Of a DNA stretch of 64,000 nucleotides, positions 17,533 to 26,272 are shown piece by piece; position 1 is the stretch's first letter, and the number at the start of each line of letters is the position of its first letter. The notes under the pieces are model-generated. The model ran no database searches, was not told the DNA's origin, and was given only the letters and a program-made list of their open reading frames with translations. The position numbers and the translations under genes are program-made. This DNA comes from Dethiosulfatarculus sandiegensis (GTDB lineage: Bacteria; Desulfobacterota; Desulfarculia; Desulfarculales; Desulfarculaceae), in contig NZ_AZAC01000004.1 in assembly GCF_000931935.2 (NCBI RefSeq), positions 62,001 through 126,000 of the forward strand, read 5' to 3'.

Positions 17533-17707
17533 ACAGCCTATGTCGTAAGTAAACAAAATATTATATGAGCCCTAGTGGCTCCATCTTAACAGAAGTTTTT
17601 ATTTTATCGCTACGTATGCCGAAAAAAGACTTTTACGGGAAAAGTCTGCGCCGGCGCCAGGGACTGTTGCCGCCAACGGGCCTTTGGCGCAGCAAAAAGG
17701 AGACAAA

Positions 17708-18880
17708 ATGGAGTTTAAATACCTGGCAGGTCCCATAGTGGAGCTTGAAGCATCGGCTACCGAGGCAGTGGATAACCGGGTTAAGGAAATGAGACAACAA
17801 GGGGTGGATGACATTTTGTCACTGGGCGTGGGTGAGCCCGCATTTGATACCCCGGATAATATCAAACAGGCCGCCATCCAGGCTCTTTTGCGGGGTGAGA
17901 CCAAATACCAGCCCACAGCGGGTGTACTGCCTCTCAGGGAAGCCATATGCAAAAAGCTTGAAAAGGAAAACCGCATCAAGGCCACCCCCGATCAAGTAGT
18001 GGTAACCGCCGGAGGTAAATTCTCTATTTACCTGGCATTTACGGCTATGCTCCAGAAAGGGGACAAGGTGGTGCTGTTGGACCCGGCCTGGGTGAGCTAT
18101 GAGGCCGCCGCTCAGATTAACGGGGCCGAGGTTATCCGGGTGCCATCCAGCCCGGATACTGGGTTCTCCCCCGATCTGGACCGTCTTTCTGTGGTAATGG
18201 ACGATACGGTCAAGATTGTGGTGGTCAACTCGCCCTGCAATCCCTCGGGCGCGGTATTCAGCAAGGAGACCTTGGGCTCTCTGGCCGAAATTGCCGCCAA
18301 GTACGGGGCATTGCTTATGTCGGATGAGGTCTACGAATACCAGATCTACGGGCAGGAGCACTACTCCCCGGGCTCGGATTTTGACAACATCATCACAGTG
18401 AACGCGTTTTCCAAAAGTTATGCCATGACCGGATGGCGGTTGGGTTATTCGGTTGCCCCGCCCGAGGTCGTGGAAGGAATGCTGAAGATTTATTCCCATT
18501 CCACCAGCAGTGTGACCTCATTCGCCCAATGGGGCGCCATCGAGGCTTTGACCAGCAGCGAGAGCGCCGGTCAGATAAAGGGGATGCAGGAAATCTACCG
18601 CCAAAATCGTGAACTGATGATTGAACTCATCACGCAATCTGAATATTTGGATTTGTCAGTTGAGCCTCAAGGCGCGTTTTATTGCTTCCCCTCCTACAAG
18701 AGTGATCTGGGGTCGGTGGAACTGGCCACCCGGCTTTTGGATGAGCGCCACGTGGCATGTGTGCCCGGAGTGGCCTTTGGGGAATGCGCTGAAGGGTTCC
18801 TGCGTCTTTCCTATGCGGCCAGCCCTGAAGTAATCAAAGAGTGCATGGCCCGGATGGAAAGCTTTTTTAAGGAACTCTAA
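17708..18880 (+). CDS. class I/II PLP aminotransferase (aspartate aminotransferase family)
   Basis: 390 residues from the ATG at 17708 (AAAGGAGACAAA upstream). Fold type I motifs: LGVGEPAFDTPDNI, TKYQPTAGVLPLREAI, NSPCNPSGAVF, SDEVYEYQIYG and FSKSYAMTGWRLGY with the PLP lysine. The family moves the amino group of an amino acid to 2-oxoglutarate, producing a 2-oxoacid. It is followed 66 bases later by korA, so its 2-oxoacid product is the natural substrate of the Kor complex. Substrate side chain cannot be deduced from motifs. Confidence 0.92.
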   Translation: MEFKYLAGPIVELEASATEAVDNRVKEMRQQGVDDILSLGVGEPAFDTPDNIKQAAIQALLRGETKYQPTAGVLPLREAICKKLEKENRIKATPDQVVVTAGGKFSIYLAFTAMLQKGDKVVLLDPAWVSYEAAAQINGAEVIRVPSSPDTGFSPDLDRLSVVMDDTVKIVVVNSPCNPSGAVFSKETLGSLAEIAAKYGALLMSDEVYEYQIYGQEHYSPGSDFDNIITVNAFSKSYAMTGWRLGYSVAPPEVVEGMLKIYSHSTSSVTSFAQWGAIEALTSSESAGQIKGMQEIYRQNRELMIELITQSEYLDLSVEPQGAFYCFPSYKSDLGSVELATRLLDERHVACVPGVAFGECAEGFLRLSYAASPEVIKECMARMESFFKEL

Positions 18881-18946
18881 AGGTTGCAACAAAATCGCCT
18901 GATCCGGCAAGGACCTGGGCGGACATAACGAAAATAGGAAACTGAT

Positions 18947-20092
18947 ATGCCAAACACGGATAAAAAGGTTCTATCGGGCACCCACTTCATGCTGGGCAAC
19001 CATGCCGTGGTGGAGGGGGCCCTGGCCGCAGGCTGCGATTTTTTCGCGGGTTATCCCATAACCCCGGCCAATGAGATATCGCAGTACATGTCTCAAAGAA
19101 TGCCCAAGACCGGCGGCGTCTTCTTTCAGGGCGAGGACGAGCTTTGCTCCATCTACGCTTTGAGCGGGGCGTCCCTGGCCGGAGCCAAGGCAATGACCGC
19201 AACGGCCAGCGCCGGATTCAACTATATGCAAGAGGGCATCGGATATGCCGTGGCCTCCGAAATACCCATAGTAATGGTGGATGTGATGCGATGTCGGGGT
19301 GAGAACTATGCCACCCAGTCTGATGTCATGCAGTTCCGCTGGGGAGCCAGTGGTGACCACGAACATATAGTGCTTGCTCCCTCATCAGTACAGGAGTTGT
19401 TCGATTTCACGGTGCGGGCCTTTAATTTGGCCGAAAAATATCGCACTCCGGTCATGGTCATGTCCGAGACCACAATCGCATTGATGAGGGAAAAGCTGGT
19501 AATTCCGCCGGAGGATGAAATTCATATTGAACGGCGTAAAAAACCAAACGTACCCAAAGAAGAATTCTTGCCCTTTAAGGCCACGGATAACCAAGCTCCA
19601 CCTCTGCCCGATTTCGGAGACGGTTATCGAATTTTACATTCATTGAATCCCCATGACGAAAAGGGCGGCATCGCATGGGACCCCAATGTGTTCGAGGATC
19701 TTTACCACCGCATCACCAACAAGGTGCTGGCTAATTATGATGACATAGTTAGCGTTCAGGAGTTTTTGCTGGATGATGCTGATATCGCTTTGGTGGCGTA
19801 TGGCAGCGTGGCCAGGCCTGCGCGCCAAGCCGCAAGGCTGGCCCGCGATAAAGGAATCAAGGCCGGGGTGCTCAAGCTGGACACCATATGGCCGGTGCCG
19901 GAGCGGCACCTGAAAACCCTTTCGGAAAAGGTGCGCAAGGTGCTGACGGTGGAGATGAATATCGGCAAATATGCCAATGAGGTGGAAAGGGTTTGTGGTC
20001 CCAATTGCGAGACCGGAAGGATATTGAAAAACCGCGGTGAGATACACACCACCACCGAAATTCTTAGCGCAATCGAGGAGGCGGCCAAGTGA
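18947..20092 (+). CDS. korA: 2-oxoacid:ferredoxin oxidoreductase, alpha subunit
   Basis: 381 residues; AGGAAACTGAT before the ATG. Pyrimidine-binding domain of the TPP enzyme: GNHAVVEGALAAGCDFFAGY, PITPANEISQYM, FFQGEDELCSIYALSGASLA and GENYATQSDVMQFRWG, then domain II ending in EMNIGKYANEVERVCG. This is the KorA type without a fused gamma domain. The complex converts a 2-oxoacid plus CoA into acyl-CoA, CO2 and reduced ferredoxin. The stop overlaps the korB GTG. The substrate may be 2-oxoglutarate or another 2-oxoacid from the upstream aminotransferase. Confidence 0.92.
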   Translation: MPNTDKKVLSGTHFMLGNHAVVEGALAAGCDFFAGYPITPANEISQYMSQRMPKTGGVFFQGEDELCSIYALSGASLAGAKAMTATASAGFNYMQEGIGYAVASEIPIVMVDVMRCRGENYATQSDVMQFRWGASGDHEHIVLAPSSVQELFDFTVRAFNLAEKYRTPVMVMSETTIALMREKLVIPPEDEIHIERRKKPNVPKEEFLPFKATDNQAPPLPDFGDGYRILHSLNPHDEKGGIAWDPNVFEDLYHRITNKVLANYDDIVSVQEFLLDDADIALVAYGSVARPARQAARLARDKGIKAGVLKLDTIWPVPERHLKTLSEKVRKVLTVEMNIGKYANEVERVCGPNCETGRILKNRGEIHTTTEILSAIEEAAK

Positions 20093-20886
20093 CACAGCAT
20101 CCGTTATGGAAATATCTCAGGCCCAATTCTTTGCCGCATTTCTTTTGCCCGGGCTGTGGAGCGGCCCAGGTGCTCAACTTCTTTTTGCAGGCGGCTGATG
20201 AGACCCATCTGGATTTTGACAAGTTTGTCGGTATCGGCGGGGTGGGTTGCGCAGCCCGGATTCCGGTTTATATAGACGCCGAAGCCCTGCACGGAGTGCA
20301 TGGCCGAACTATCCCATGGGCCACCGGCATCAAGCTGCACAAACCTGAGCTCAAGGTGGTGATATTCGCAGGAGACGGTGATGCCAGCGCCATTGGCGGC
20401 GGCCACCTTATTCACGCCTGCCGCCGTAATTTGGATGTGACCATGATCGTGGTCAATAACCTTACCTACGGTATGACCGGCGGTCAGATGGCCCCCACAA
20501 CTCCGCTGCACGTTAAGTCGGCCACCACGCCCTACGGTAACGCGGAAGAGCCCTTTGACATCTGTAAGCTGGCCGAGACCGCTGGTGCAACCTATGTTGC
20601 CCGCTGGTCCACCGCCAAGCCAAAAGGCGCTAAAAAGGCGATAAAGGAAGCCATAAACCATACCGGCTTTTCCCTGGTGGAGATCGTTACTCAATGCCCC
20701 ACCAATTTTGGTAGACGGGCTTTGGGGACCGGCAGCGCGGTTGACGGTCTGGAGTGGATCAAGAAAAACTCCGTGACTATTAAAAAAGCCGAAACCATGT
20801 CACAGGCGGAGCTGGAAGGCAAATTCGTGCAGGGAACCTTTGTAAACAAACAAAAACCTGTCTTTATGGGCAGTTCTGTCTGTTGA
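20089..20886 (+). CDS. korB: 2-oxoacid:ferredoxin oxidoreductase, beta (TPP) subunit
   Basis: 265 residues with a GTG start overlapping the korA stop by four bases and a GAGGAGG site. CPGCGAAQVLNFF near residue 20, GIGGVGCAARIP, then the TPP/Mg signature GDGDASAIGGGHLIHAC...NNLTYGMTGGQMAPTTP. It carries the thiamine diphosphate and takes electrons from the acyl-TPP intermediate. Translational coupling with korA and korC supports equal subunit synthesis. Confidence 0.94.
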   Translation: MTQHPLWKYLRPNSLPHFFCPGCGAAQVLNFFLQAADETHLDFDKFVGIGGVGCAARIPVYIDAEALHGVHGRTIPWATGIKLHKPELKVVIFAGDGDASAIGGGHLIHACRRNLDVTMIVVNNLTYGMTGGQMAPTTPLHVKSATTPYGNAEEPFDICKLAETAGATYVARWSTAKPKGAKKAIKEAINHTGFSLVEIVTQCPTNFGRRALGTGSAVDGLEWIKKNSVTIKKAETMSQAELEGKFVQGTFVNKQKPVFMGSSVC

Positions 20887-20903
20887 CAAGGGAGAGGATC
20901 AGC

Positions 20904-21446
20904 ATGACTAGCAAAAATTTGAATATCAGATTCTGCGGTTTCGGCGGCCAGGGCATTGTCTTGTCGGCCGTAATATTGGGAACCACCGCCGTTACAAAGG
21001 CTGGTTTAAACGCGGTGCAGATGCAGTCCTACGGTTCCGAAGCCCGAGGCGGCGAATGCCAGGCAGAAGTAATCGTTTCAGACGGTCAGATCGAATCACC
21101 CTTGGCCGACGTCATGGACATGCTGGTTGCCATGTCCCAGCCCGCGTTGGACAAGTTCCTGGGAACCCTAAAGCAGGGGGGTACTTTGATCATTGATCCT
21201 GAGTTCGTGCAAAAACCAGAGCGCGACGACATCACCATATGGGAGGTTCCGGCAACCCGCATGGCAACGGATATCGGGGTGAAGCTGGCGGCCAATATGG
21301 TGATGTTGGGCTATCTCCAGGAAAAGACCGGATTGTTCGGCAAAGATGACCTCCTGGAGATCATAACCGCCAATGTTCCTGCCAAGTTCCTGGATGCCAA
21401 CCTGAAGGCTGCTGAAAGCGGCGTTGGGCTGGCTGCGGAAAACTAA
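20904..21446 (+). CDS. korC: 2-oxoacid:ferredoxin oxidoreductase, gamma subunit
   Basis: 180 residues from the ATG at 20904 (AAGGGAGAGGATCAGC upstream). FCGFGGQGIVLSAVILGTTA, then MQSYGSEARGGECQAEVIVS is the CoA-interacting gamma domain of the Kor/Por superfamily. It follows korB by 17 bases and completes the catalytic core of the complex; the electron-carrying subunit KorD lies further on at 23476. Confidence 0.94.
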   Translation: MTSKNLNIRFCGFGGQGIVLSAVILGTTAVTKAGLNAVQMQSYGSEARGGECQAEVIVSDGQIESPLADVMDMLVAMSQPALDKFLGTLKQGGTLIIDPEFVQKPERDDITIWEVPATRMATDIGVKLAANMVMLGYLQEKTGLFGKDDLLEIITANVPAKFLDANLKAAESGVGLAAEN

Positions 21447-21469
21447 CCTGAGTGGGATGATAATTAGCC

Positions 21470-22600
21470 ATGAAGCTACTAGAATTTCAGGCAAAAAAAA
21501 TTATGGCCCAAAACGGGATACCAATTCCCTCATCTCAACTGGTTGAGGGAGTATCAGACCTTGAGGGGTTGTCGTATCCTGTGGTTTTAAAAGCCCAGAT
21601 TCCGGTGGGCGGTAGGGGTAAGGCAGGTGCAGTGCACCTCGTCAATGGCCTGGATGAGGCGCGGAGCGTAACCGAAGCATTGCTTGACAATGAGGTCAAG
21701 GGCTACCGGATTAAAACCCTGCTGGCCGAAGAGGCCGTGGATATAAAGCAGGAAATATACCTATGCTGCCTTAATGACAAGGAGGCCAACCGGCCCATGC
21801 TGGTGGCCAGTCGGGAAGGCGGGGTGGATATCGAGCAGCTGGCCAAGGAATCGCCCCACAAGATCTTACATAAAAGGATAGATCCTTTGGTAGGGCTCAT
21901 GGATTATGACATCCAGGGCTTGGCTGCGGGTTTGGGCATACCGGCTGATGCGGAATTCAAAAAGGTTGTGCGGGGTTTATGGAATATCCTCCGTAATCAG
22001 GATGCCACCCTGGTGGAGATCAACCCCTTGGCCATCACGAATCAGGGCCCTTGCGCCCTGGATGGGAAAATTATCCTTGATGATAATGCCGCTTACCGCT
22101 TCAAAGAACAAAGGCAAAAACTCAAGGAAGAACAGTCCGACCGCATAGTCCAAGAGCGCTCAAATGCTGAAGAGCTGGCCGATAAGTATGAAATTTCATA
22201 TGTACTTTTGGATGGAGATATCGGCATTATCGCTGACGGCGCCGGAACCGGCATGCTCACCTTGGACCTAGTCAAGGACTTGGGGGGCAAACCGGCCAAT
22301 TTTTGCGAGATGGGCGGCAAGGCGGCTGCCGAAGCGGCTGAGCAGGCCATGGAGATCGTCATGGCGAATACCGGGGTTAAGTCTCTGCTTATCAGCCTGA
22401 TCGGCGGACTTACTCGTATGGATCAGGTGGCCGAAGGCATAGACGCATACCTAAAAAAGAATCCCAGCCAAGTGCCGGTGTCCGTGCGTATGTGCGGAAC
22501 AAAAGCTGAAGAAGGCATCCAAATTCTGGCCGCTCACGGCATCAAGGCCCAGGCGGATCTATTTGAAACAGCCCGTCAGGCTGTTCAGGTTGTGAGATGA
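21470..22600 (+). CDS. sucC: acyl/succinyl-CoA synthetase (ADP-forming) beta subunit
   Basis: 376 residues starting KLLEFQAKKIMAQNG, the usual SucC opening. ATP-grasp domain with VVLKAQIPVGGRGKAGAV, LVEINPLAIT and ALDGKIILDDNA, then the flavodoxin-like ligase domain (LDGDIGIIADGAGTGML, LISLIGGLTRMDQVA). With SucD it makes ATP or GTP from ADP or GDP, phosphate and succinyl-CoA or a related acyl-CoA. Being inside the kor operon, it likely uses the Kor product, giving substrate-level phosphorylation. Residues that fix acyl specificity were not resolved. Confidence 0.9.
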   Translation: MKLLEFQAKKIMAQNGIPIPSSQLVEGVSDLEGLSYPVVLKAQIPVGGRGKAGAVHLVNGLDEARSVTEALLDNEVKGYRIKTLLAEEAVDIKQEIYLCCLNDKEANRPMLVASREGGVDIEQLAKESPHKILHKRIDPLVGLMDYDIQGLAAGLGIPADAEFKKVVRGLWNILRNQDATLVEINPLAITNQGPCALDGKIILDDNAAYRFKEQRQKLKEEQSDRIVQERSNAEELADKYEISYVLLDGDIGIIADGAGTGMLTLDLVKDLGGKPANFCEMGGKAAAEAAEQAMEIVMANTGVKSLLISLIGGLTRMDQVAEGIDAYLKKNPSQVPVSVRMCGTKAEEGIQILAAHGIKAQADLFETARQAVQVVR

Positions 22601-22604
22601 TATC

Positions 22605-23474
22605 TTGCCTATATTTATTGATGAAAACACCCGTATTCTTGTTCAGGGGATTACCGGAAATGTAGGGTCTTTCCAGACCAGCATCATGAAGGAGTATGGG
22701 AGCAAAATAGTGGCTGGGGTTACGCCGGGCAAGGGCGGACAAAAAGTGTACGGCATCCCGGTTTATAATCTTGTGTCACAGGCAGTGGCTGAACACGAAA
22801 TAGATGCGGCTATCAGCTATGTCCCGGCCGCATTTGCCAAAATGGCGGCCTATGAGGTTATTTCCTCTGGGATTCCCTTTTTAGTGCTTACTACAGAGGG
22901 GATACCGGAAAACGACATTGTAAGCATCATGCGCTATGCCCAACTCGCCGGCTGCCGGGTGCTGGGGCCGGACACTCCCGGCTTGATTTCGCCCGGCAAG
23001 TGCAAACTGGGAGTACACCCCCACCAGATGCTAATGGAAGGATCAGTCGGTGTGGTCTCCAAAAGCGGGTCGCTTTCCTATGAGGTTTGCCGGGTGCTGA
23101 CAGAAGCGGGTATTGGGCAGTCTTCAGTGGTGGGCATCGGCGGCGGCCCGATTTGGGGCACCACCCATGAAGAGGTGCTGCGGGAGTATGAAAACGATCC
23201 CCAAACCAAGGCGGTGGTGTTGCTGGGCGAGGTCGGCGGTAAGCTGGAGCACCGCGCGGCCATGTACATCAAAGAACATATGAGCAAACCGGTTGTGGCC
23301 ATGATCGTGGGACGTTCGGCACCTCCCGGAGCGCAGATGGGCCATGCCGGAGCCATAGTGGAAGGCGAGGAAGGCACTGCCGCCAGTAAGCTCGCCGCCC
23401 TTTCCAAGGCTGGCGCGAGCACTGCCCGCACTCCCCAAGAAATAGTTAAAATCCTAAAGAATATTGGAGTCTGA
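22605..23474 (+). CDS. sucD: acyl/succinyl-CoA synthetase (ADP-forming) alpha subunit
   Basis: 289 residues from a TTG at 22605, four bases after sucC; the ribosome site is weak, so coupling to sucC is likely. ILVQGITGNVGSFQ opens the CoA-binding Rossmann domain, LGPDTPGLISPG and SGSLSYEV are standard, and QMGHAGAIV holds the phosphohistidine. Length and motifs are normal for SucD. Works with the gene before it as a heterodimer or tetramer. Confidence 0.92.
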   Translation: MPIFIDENTRILVQGITGNVGSFQTSIMKEYGSKIVAGVTPGKGGQKVYGIPVYNLVSQAVAEHEIDAAISYVPAAFAKMAAYEVISSGIPFLVLTTEGIPENDIVSIMRYAQLAGCRVLGPDTPGLISPGKCKLGVHPHQMLMEGSVGVVSKSGSLSYEVCRVLTEAGIGQSSVVGIGGGPIWGTTHEEVLREYENDPQTKAVVLLGEVGGKLEHRAAMYIKEHMSKPVVAMIVGRSAPPGAQMGHAGAIVEGEEGTAASKLAALSKAGASTARTPQEIVKILKNIGV

Positions 23475-23475
23475 T

Positions 23476-23676
23476 ATGAGCGTCTGCCTGGATGAGCAAG
23501 TCTGTAAGGGCTGCGGCTTATGTGTGGTCAGTTGTACTAAGCAGGTGTTGAAAATATCCCAGAAGCGCAACGCCAAGGGTGCCAGCTATGTGGAACAGAC
23601 GGATCCGGAAAAATGCGTCAACTGCGGCATCTGTCAAGATATTTGCCCGGATCTGGCGATTTGGGTCTGTTCCTGA
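23476..23676 (+). CDS. korD: 2-oxoacid oxidoreductase delta subunit, 2x[4Fe-4S] ferredoxin
   Basis: 66 residues from the ATG at 23476, one base after the sucD stop, with TTGGAG upstream. Two complete clusters: CKGCGLCVVSC and CVNCGICQDICP. Its small size and place in the kor operon make it the KorD electron-transfer subunit rather than a free ferredoxin. It lies after sucCD instead of next to korA, which ties sucCD firmly into the same complex-encoding unit. Confidence 0.9.
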   Translation: MSVCLDEQVCKGCGLCVVSCTKQVLKISQKRNAKGASYVEQTDPEKCVNCGICQDICPDLAIWVCS

Positions 23677-23734
23677 CAGACAATGGTTTTTGGTTTGGGC
23701 TTAAATTTATTTGGGGATCGCATTACTTCAGATT

Positions 23735-24520
23735 ATGCAGCAAGCTGAACAGAGAATAAGCAAAGAAAAGATTATCGGAATTGTCGGTGGGGTGGGGCCC
23801 TATGCCGGACTGGATCTAAATCGCAAGATTTACGACCACACTATCGCCCGTAGCGACCAGGAGCATTTGCCGGTGATTCTGGCTTCCTTGCCCTCTCATA
23901 TAAATGACCGCACCCGCTACTTGTTGAAGCGTGATGTAGCCAACCCCGCCCAGAGCTTGTATGAGATCATTGTAATGCTGGAATCGGTCGGAGCCTGTGT
24001 GGCCGGGATTCCCTGTAACACGGCCCATGCCACAGAGATATTTCCCGAGATAGAGGCGAGCTTAAAACAGGGCGGACACCACATCAAGCTGCTAAATATG
24101 ATTTCAGAGGTGGTAAGGGAACTGAAGGCAAAATTCGGCACCCATGCACCCATCGGTGTGCTCAACACCATGGGCACTTATAAAAGCGGTCTTTATAAGG
24201 ACTATCTGGACCGGGGCGGCATCCCCACAATCCTGCCCGACGAAGCCTTGGCTCAAGAAGTCCACTCGGCAATATACCATCCCGAATATGGGATAAAGGC
24301 GCAATCAAACCCGGTTAGCCCGATGGCCTGCAAAACGGTGGAATTAGCTGTGCGGGCCCTCGGGCAGCAGGGTGCGGCTGCGGTGATCCTGGGCTGCACC
24401 GAGCTGCCACTGGCCTTGCCGGCCGATTCTCATGCGGGTGTCGGTTTGATTGACCCTGCCCGGATTCTGGCCCGTTCTTTGATCAAAGAGACTTACCCGG
24501 AAAAATTGAAATCACTTTAA
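23735..24520 (+). CDS. aspartate/glutamate (or hydantoin) racemase family protein
   Basis: 261 residues from the ATG at 23735; a TTG at 23711 is an alternative and neither has a good ribosome site. GIVGGVGPYAGLDLNRKI opens the fold; the two catalytic cysteines are in GIPCNTAHATEI and LGCTELPLAL. The family inverts acidic amino acids or hydantoins without a cofactor. It is the last gene of the series, 58 bases after korD, and would feed D-isomers into the L-specific enzymes upstream. Substrate not determinable here. Confidence 0.85.
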   Translation: MQQAEQRISKEKIIGIVGGVGPYAGLDLNRKIYDHTIARSDQEHLPVILASLPSHINDRTRYLLKRDVANPAQSLYEIIVMLESVGACVAGIPCNTAHATEIFPEIEASLKQGGHHIKLLNMISEVVRELKAKFGTHAPIGVLNTMGTYKSGLYKDYLDRGGIPTILPDEALAQEVHSAIYHPEYGIKAQSNPVSPMACKTVELAVRALGQQGAAAVILGCTELPLALPADSHAGVGLIDPARILARSLIKETYPEKLKSL

Positions 24521-24651
24521 GTAAGCCAAGAGAAGCAGCAAGCATATTCTTGGGGGCGCCTCAAAAGGGCCAAATCCTAACCTAGTGGCTGAGACTGCTT
24601 TCGGGGCGTCCTCACTCTACTTTAGCATTGAGAATTCACTGGAATAATTTA

Positions 24652-25710
24652 CTAGATTTTGACAGGTCCAAAGTGAAATCCATACTTCACCTGACTAATA
24701 AACATTTTGTTGATGCACTTCACGGAAATACGGCCACTTTTTATCGGGTAACCAAAAAGCGCATAGTTTGGCACTGACAATGATTGTTCTATCTGTTGGT
24801 AATGAGGAACTTTTCTGTTTGATATGCCATATGTTGTCCTCAATGGCCTTACTCCCGTTTTTAATTCAGAAAAATAGGATGGGTAAGTCAAGCCATCAAA
24901 TCCTGCTGATTTTGCAGCCATCGCTAGCGTACGGGTGACATCGTAAGAATGCTTACCAGCCAGGAATAACATGTTTATTGCGATGTCTAGGCTCTCAAAT
25001 TCTGTTCCATCTTCTTCGAGAATGGCCGTGAGATCAAGCAGATTCAAGGAGTTGGTTGCATTTAAAGTTGCCACATAAAGTTCATCTTCAGCCGTAAATC
25101 GGCATTCGTGAACACATACCTCAATGTCTGGAGATGCGTACAATACGGGAAAACCTGGTGCGTCAAAACGTCCGTTGCCCGCTATTCCAATAGGTGGGCT
25201 ATCGTATTCTTCAGGACAGTCTGCTCTCTTCGGATCTTTCCTAATACGATAGAAAGGTGCGTCTGGTTCTAATATTACAGATGGGTATTCTATAAAAATA
25301 CGGTCAATAATTTCTATGTAGGTTGCTGGATTCTGGAGTTTACGAAGAGGTTATATTTCTCCGATCATCCATAATCTAGTTCCGTAATAAAATAGTTCTA
25401 TACCGCAAAGATCCTCTAATAAATCTACATCATTCGACAAAGGATAAGGGAAGTTTACCTCACTATCGCTGCGGCGGTCATTAAGTTTGATGAGCGGAGC
25501 ACCTCCATAGTCCATTCGCCTAAAAGATCCCCACTCGAAGAATAAGCGGGCCATTTTTATTAATAAATTTTCGGTGAGTTTAGCTCCTTCAGTTGCAGCA
25601 CAATTCGGACAAGCATCAGGTGTTTTTTCTCCAAGTGAACTGGCAATTAACTGTAATCCTTGGTTTTTAAAACAAGAGCTGCAAGCGATGTATTTGAGCG
25701 ATTTGGTCAT
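24652..25710 (-). pseudogene. HEPN/RES-type protein with C-terminal RES domain, split by in-frame TAA
   Basis: 353 codons in one frame with a single internal stop, TAA at 25351-25353 (codon 120). Codons 1-119 start MTKSLKYIACSSCF and carry a CxxC...CPNC zinc ribbon and a helical part like the HEPN/RES N-terminal domain. Codons 121-352 continue at once with PLRKLQNPATYIEIIDRIF, then the RES domain: FYRIRKDP (Arg), GNGRFDAPGFPVLYASPDIE, VCVHECR (Glu) and LTYPSYFS (Ser). RES domains are NAD-degrading toxin-like folds. A stop mutation in a single two-domain gene is the simplest reading. The AT-rich setting suggests acquired DNA. It could still give two separate polypeptides. Confidence 0.78.
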
Positions 25711-26272
25711 TTTTCTGTAACTAAGTGGTTATCCATGAAATTAAAATTATCATTTTTTAAGTGATATAAAATGTTGTGTAAGATGAAAAATGTCAAGATA
25801 CTGTCGGGCTACATATTGAAAATAATATCCCATAGATAACCTGACTTTCACTCTAATACTGCCAGATAGAACCCAGATTTAATAAGATAAGTTTTCCTGA
25901 GGTATAAGGATCTTCTCTTCAATTCATGGGACGTGGGTACAGCTTGATTATATTATGCGCCATCGTGTTTCGTTTTACTCACTGTGGTATGTTTTTACTT
26001 TTTAAAAATTATATAATGCAACTAAAAATTAGCTCTTCTCGTCATCTTTTTATTTCTCCTCGGTTTTATTACTTAATAAGTAAAAAGGACAATAAATTCA
26101 CTATACTATTACAAGACTCTGTTACAGTAAAGTAAAAATTATCTATAATCCCGTCCGTTTGACTCGACCGGGGAGTGTGTATTATCTATCCGTAGTGTAA
26201 GCTATATCCCGAGTAATAAAAACGAACAATTTAGGGGGAGTTTTTTGGAAATTGAAAAGGACATATGGTATG
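25711..26272. other. AT-rich intergenic region
   Basis: About 560 bases between two - strand accessory genes with no supported gene. A 69-codon + strand frame here looks like chance coding in AT-rich DNA. CTGTTACAG (26119-26127), with partly similar flanks, repeats a word found twice beside the integrase remnant (7867-7888). Confidence 0.5.

Noticed and set aside
25926..26135. 69-codon + strand frame in AT-rich DNA
   Set aside because: No ribosome site, aromatic/Ile-rich random-like composition, alone on its strand between - strand genes.
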